Positions 61,328 through 64,000 of a DNA stretch of 64,000 bases are shown piece by piece. The translations under genes were made by a program, and so were the position numbers. The stretch's first letter is position 1, and every line of letters starts with the position of its first letter. The DNA is from an uncultured Granulosicoccaceae bacterium (GTDB lineage Bacteria; Pseudomonadota; Gammaproteobacteria; Granulosicoccales; Granulosicoccaceae). The notes under the pieces were generated by a model that was not told the DNA's origin, did no database searches, and saw nothing but the letters and a program-made list of their open reading frames with translations. The stretch is taken from contig CALLLW010000038.1 in assembly GCA_938007995.1 (NCBI GenBank), positions 1-64,000 on the forward strand, in the 5' to 3' direction.

Positions 61328-62197
61328 TTGAAAGACTTTGACGAGCTGCGCTCGGTTCTGGAGCTTGAACGCATTGAAGATAATCTTTATCGCGGCTTAA
61401 GCTATCGGACACCGTGGGGCCGTGTTTTCGGCGGGCAGGTTTTGGCACAGTCGATCCACGCCGCACAGCTGACCGTGCCGGACGATCGAATGCTGCATTC
61501 AATGCATGCCTATTTTTTACTCGCAGGTGATATCGATCTTCCGATAGTCTACGACGTTGAACATCTGCGAGATGGCGGCAGCTACACCACAAGACGAGTC
61601 AAAGCGATACAGAAAGGCCGCCCCATCTTTACCATGGAGGCCTCCTTCCAGATCAATGAAGAAGGATTGAGCCATTCGATACAAATGCCCGATGTTCCCC
61701 CGCCGGAGGGGCTACTCAATGACAAACAGATCGGTGAGAAACTCAAGGAAACATCTCCTGAACTGTACCGGCTAACGCGCACCGAAAGACCGATTGAATG
61801 TCGGCCGACACGCGGTCTTGAGCAATATTCAATGAATGCTGAAGAAACTCAGGAGCCAGAGCCACGGCAACATATCTGGATCAAAGCCTGCGGTTCGTTA
61901 AACGATAATGATCGCACCCATCAGGTCGCACTGACCTATGTATCAGACTACAACCTGCTGGCGACAGCATTGCTGCCACATTGGGCAATGGCATCTCGTA
62001 AAAAGGTTTTTATGGCGAGTCTTGATCATGCCATGTGGTTTCACCGGTCATTCAGACTGGACGACTGGCTGCTCTACAGCATTGAAAGCCCGAGCGCGAG
62101 TAGCGGCAGGGGATATTCAAGAGGCGATCTCTTTACCAGACAAGGCGAGTTGGTTGCCTCGGTTGCGCAGGAAGGCCTGATAAGAACACAAAGGTGA
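61328..62197 (+). CDS. tesB: Acyl-CoA thioesterase II
   Basis: 289 residues from TTG 61328 with GGAG nine bases upstream. Double-hotdog thioesterase: YRTPWGRVFGGQVLAQSIHAA, HSMHAYFLLAGDIDLPIVYDVEHLRDGGSYTTRRV, SLDHAMWFHRSFRLDDWLLY, GRGYSRGDLFTRQGELVASVAQEG. Catalytic Asp, Thr/Ser and Gln equivalents are conserved. It hydrolyses acyl-CoA to free acid and CoA in the cytosol. Its stop is followed by GCCCC/GGGGGC near 62203-62219, a possible weak terminator. Confidence 0.93.
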   Translation: MKDFDELRSVLELERIEDNLYRGLSYRTPWGRVFGGQVLAQSIHAAQLTVPDDRMLHSMHAYFLLAGDIDLPIVYDVEHLRDGGSYTTRRVKAIQKGRPIFTMEASFQINEEGLSHSIQMPDVPPPEGLLNDKQIGEKLKETSPELYRLTRTERPIECRPTRGLEQYSMNAEETQEPEPRQHIWIKACGSLNDNDRTHQVALTYVSDYNLLATALLPHWAMASRKKVFMASLDHAMWFHRSFRLDDWLLYSIESPSASSGRGYSRGDLFTRQGELVASVAQEGLIRTQR

Positions 62198-62404
62198 CAA
62201 GTGCCCCTCCCCTCGGGGGCAATAAAAAAATAAGGGTAATAAAAAAAATTAAATACACAGACCTGATGCAGAGAAGTTGCACATAGACCAGGGCGGCTGA
62301 CGGTAAGCGGGTTTGTAACTCAGAAATGACACCCACCTCACAACGACCTGGAAAGATAGTTCATTGCGCTGGCCGATTCCCTTTTGTTTTAACCAGATCA
62401 CTTG

Positions 62405-62788
62405 TCAGCAACGGCGTAAGCCAGCATTTTCAAATTCTCCATTCCAGATAAGCTTCAATTCCTCGCCCTGCAGAACCAGTCTTATTCGATAATCACGATT
62501 ATCGTCTTCACCACAAATGGCGTCAGTGACTGCATAACTAAAGTCATCCTGCTCTACAACGTTAACCCAGTTCAACCTGCACCAGGCATCGCCATGCTGA
62601 AGCCACGAAGCGCTGATTTCAAACGGTGCAAAGTGTTTGCTACCGTTTGCCACTATCAGCTCGCGAGCACATTGCGCACTGGTTCCCCACGATCCGTGAA
62701 ACAGATCACCGGCCGCAGCAGTAACCGAAGTGCTGCTTAAAAGTAGTAGCGCAGCTGATTTTAATTTTAGCAATTTGTAGCAAGGCAT
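62405..62788 (-). CDS. Small secreted protein of unknown function
   Basis: 127 residues from ATG 62788, chosen for the signal peptide MPCYKLLKLKSAALLLLSS to TAAAG. A frame open to 63160 overlaps the neighbouring barrel gene and is not used. The mature part has five Cys and FHGSWGTSAQCARELIVANG, SKHFAPFEISASWLQHGD, and FSYAVTDAICGED. This pattern (FxGxWG-x-C then an acidic C-terminus) looks like small periplasmic proteins of unknown role. It lies 38 bp downstream of the outer-membrane barrel gene. Confidence 0.75.
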   Translation of the reverse strand: MPCYKLLKLKSAALLLLSSTSVTAAAGDLFHGSWGTSAQCARELIVANGSKHFAPFEISASWLQHGDAWCRLNWVNVVEQDDFSYAVTDAICGEDDNRDYRIRLVLQGEELKLIWNGEFENAGLRRC

Positions 62789-62825
62789 TGATTTGTACTC
62801 AGGCAATTGGTTTGTGCCCTGTTTA

Positions 62826-64000
62826 TTAAAAGCGAAACACCTGACCCACTGCCGCAGACAACCGAGGGCCCGAGTTATCGCCCTGTGGCACATCAAGGGG
62901 CATGGCCAGATCGATTCTGATGACCTGCTGGCCAAGTATTGAATTGGAAGCAAGGCGCAAGCCTGCGCCGACCGAGCGATTAAAATCCGGTGTGCTTGCA
63001 CCTCTTTCACCGGCCCACCCGGCATCGGCAAAACCAATGATCCCGATATCGAGAATACCGATTCTCCAGCCGGCATGGTAACGAGCTTCAAGATTAAGTC
63101 GCAGGCGCTGGCGTCCTTGAAACTGACGAGTGTCATAACCTCTGAGCCCATTGTTCTCACCCAGTGTCAATTGCACCGGCAAATCACTTCCGTCTTCACC
63201 TGTGGTGAAGTCTGCATTGAACGCCAGAGTCGTGTTGCTGAGCGCGGTGTTGTAGGCGGCTAAGCGCAGCACCGCGTTCCACGGTCGCTCACCGGTTTCC
63301 TCAAAAACAGCGTTGCCACTCAGTGTTGTTCTCACCAGTGAATCTGATCCGGCGGCCATTGCATTATCCAACAAGACTGCAACCCGTGGATCAATGCGAG
63401 AGCCATCGTCAACATCAAAATCATCTACCAGATTAACACCCAGCTCGAGCTGTACTGTTGAGCCAAAGCGAACATCCTGTACAAAGTTGAGCGTGTCCAG
63501 TCCCTGCACTTCGCGAAACCCGCGAAGCCTGTCACTGGCGAGCAACCCTCCTATATAAGCGATCCTGGTATCGTCAGGGCGGAATACACCGGCAAGCATG
63601 CCATTGGGCGCTGAGTAAACTGATTGCTGCAAACTTGCGACCGCACCTTTTCTGAAGAATCGATCACTGTTACCGCTTCTCCAGATGTGCCTTGCGATTA
63701 ACCTGGATCGATCTTCAGGTATCTGCAGTACTGTGTTGCCATCAACAAAGTAACTGTTAAAGAATTCATCATAGTCCAGCACCAACGACCATCGTCGAGT
63801 ATCACTGAGTGACCTGAAAGGGTCTTGTAACTGCACACCAAAAGCATTTCCTTCTTCGGTGCGCTCTATCGAATAGTTCGCCTGCCACGACGTTGCAAAA
63901 AAATGCCTGTCGGTAAACTGTAGCGACCCGCGAAAGTCGTCATCCGTACTTCTGGCCAGACCAAAACGCAGGTTATTGGCAGTACCGAGAATATTTCTCT
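62826..64000 (-). CDS. Outer-membrane beta-barrel protein, BamA/TamA (D15) family, 5' end outside window
   Basis: The frame is open to the right edge, so the N-terminus (POTRA domains, signal) is missing. About 390 residues of barrel remain: NILGTANNLRFGLARSTDDDFRG, RRWSLVLDYDEFFNSYFVDG, LTLGENNGLRGYDTRQFQGRQ (the conserved RGY-type lid loop), GIIGFADAGWAGE, and a final Phe in AVGQVFRF. This fits Bacterial surface antigen/Omp85 barrels. It may insert or secrete proteins or be a phospholipid- or ligand-related Omp85 homologue; I cannot place it more finely. Confidence 0.85.
   Translation of the reverse strand, partial: RNILGTANNLRFGLARSTDDDFRGSLQFTDRHFFATSWQANYSIERTEEGNAFGVQLQDPFRSLSDTRRWSLVLDYDEFFNSYFVDGNTVLQIPEDRSRLIARHIWRSGNSDRFFRKGAVASLQQSVYSAPNGMLAGVFRPDDTRIAYIGGLLASDRLRGFREVQGLDTLNFVQDVRFGSTVQLELGVNLVDDFDVDDGSRIDPRVAVLLDNAMAAGSDSLVRTTLSGNAVFEETGERPWNAVLRLAAYNTALSNTTLAFNADFTTGEDGSDLPVQLTLGENNGLRGYDTRQFQGRQRLRLNLEARYHAGWRIGILDIGIIGFADAGWAGERGASTPDFNRSVGAGLRLASNSILGQQVIRIDLAMPLDVPQGDNSGPRLSAAVGQVFRF

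Noticed and set aside
62405-63160. 251-residue form of the small secreted protein
   Set aside because: The upstream part is antiparallel-frame overlap with the barrel gene; the signal peptide begins at 62788.

Overview
The window looks like chromosome from a free-living, probably marine, heterotrophic gammaproteobacterium. That is inferred from gene content and protein style (TypA, MetF, TesB, CaiD-like and DadA-like proteins) mixed with systems common in marine Proteobacteria: a TAXI-TRAP transporter, a BKACE enzyme, and a DUF2849/CysI/DUF934 cluster. I cannot name a genus. No rRNA, tRNA or CRISPR array was seen.

Layout. 1-1800: an IS110/IS1111-type insertion sequence followed by two near-identical hairpin repeats. 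1.9-3.7 kb: a MeaB-like GTPase with no visible normal start and no adjacent mutase, then a secreted TPR protein. 3.7-12.8 kb: a probable uptake/catabolism locus. It holds an ABC permease with a very large N-terminal insertion, its ATPase, a fatty-acid-hydroxylase-superfamily membrane enzyme, a fused dihydroxyacetone kinase, a cupin and an FAD oxidoreductase, with the TauA-like binding protein divergent at the far end. 12.8-15.9 kb: an accessory, decayed island with about 280-bp repeats, a dead IS1595-type transposase, a frameshifted cold-shock gene, an Abi-like HEPN protein and a lipoprotein whose start codon looks lost.

15.9-29.6 kb: housekeeping and envelope genes. These are SlyD-like PPIase, M48 protease, acyltransferase-SGNH, DUF1028, a TM1410-type hydrolase, a DUF922-like lipoprotein, an amidase, MetF with an ArsR-methyltransferase regulator and a palindromic operator, an MBL hydrolase, a yeast-type cytosine deaminase and RarD. 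29.9-33.6 kb: a TAXI-TRAP transporter with a terminator between its two genes. 34-37.5 kb: a DMT transporter, an unknown membrane protein, and selO interrupted by an in-frame TGA.

38.9-45.0 kb: a compact minus-strand operon for carnitine/crotonobetaine-type catabolism. It joins a CoA-ester branch (ligase, acyl-CoA dehydrogenase, CaiD) to a carnitine dehydrogenase/dehydrocarnitine-cleavage branch, with two perfect inverted repeats upstream. 45.1-48.1 kb: assimilatory sulfite reductase cluster with a divergent Lrp regulator. 48.4-51.9 kb: an EAL/degenerate-GGDEF membrane protein paired with an orphan solute-binding protein. 52.4-55.6 kb: typA, hydroxypyruvate-isomerase-like gene and a DUF4281 protein. 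56.2-61.3 kb: an amino-acid catabolism region with a tandem glycine riboswitch plus terminator in front of a DadA-like dehydrogenase, a beta-hydroxyacid dehydrogenase, and an aminotransferase divergent from a MarR regulator with two operator-like repeats. 61.3-64 kb: tesB, a small secreted protein, and an outer-membrane beta-barrel gene cut by the window edge.

The items most worth follow-up are the hybrid carnitine operon, the glycine riboswitch on a D-amino-acid/glycine oxidase-like gene, the SBP/EAL pair, the candidate guide RNA of the IS1111 element, and the TGA-interrupted selO.
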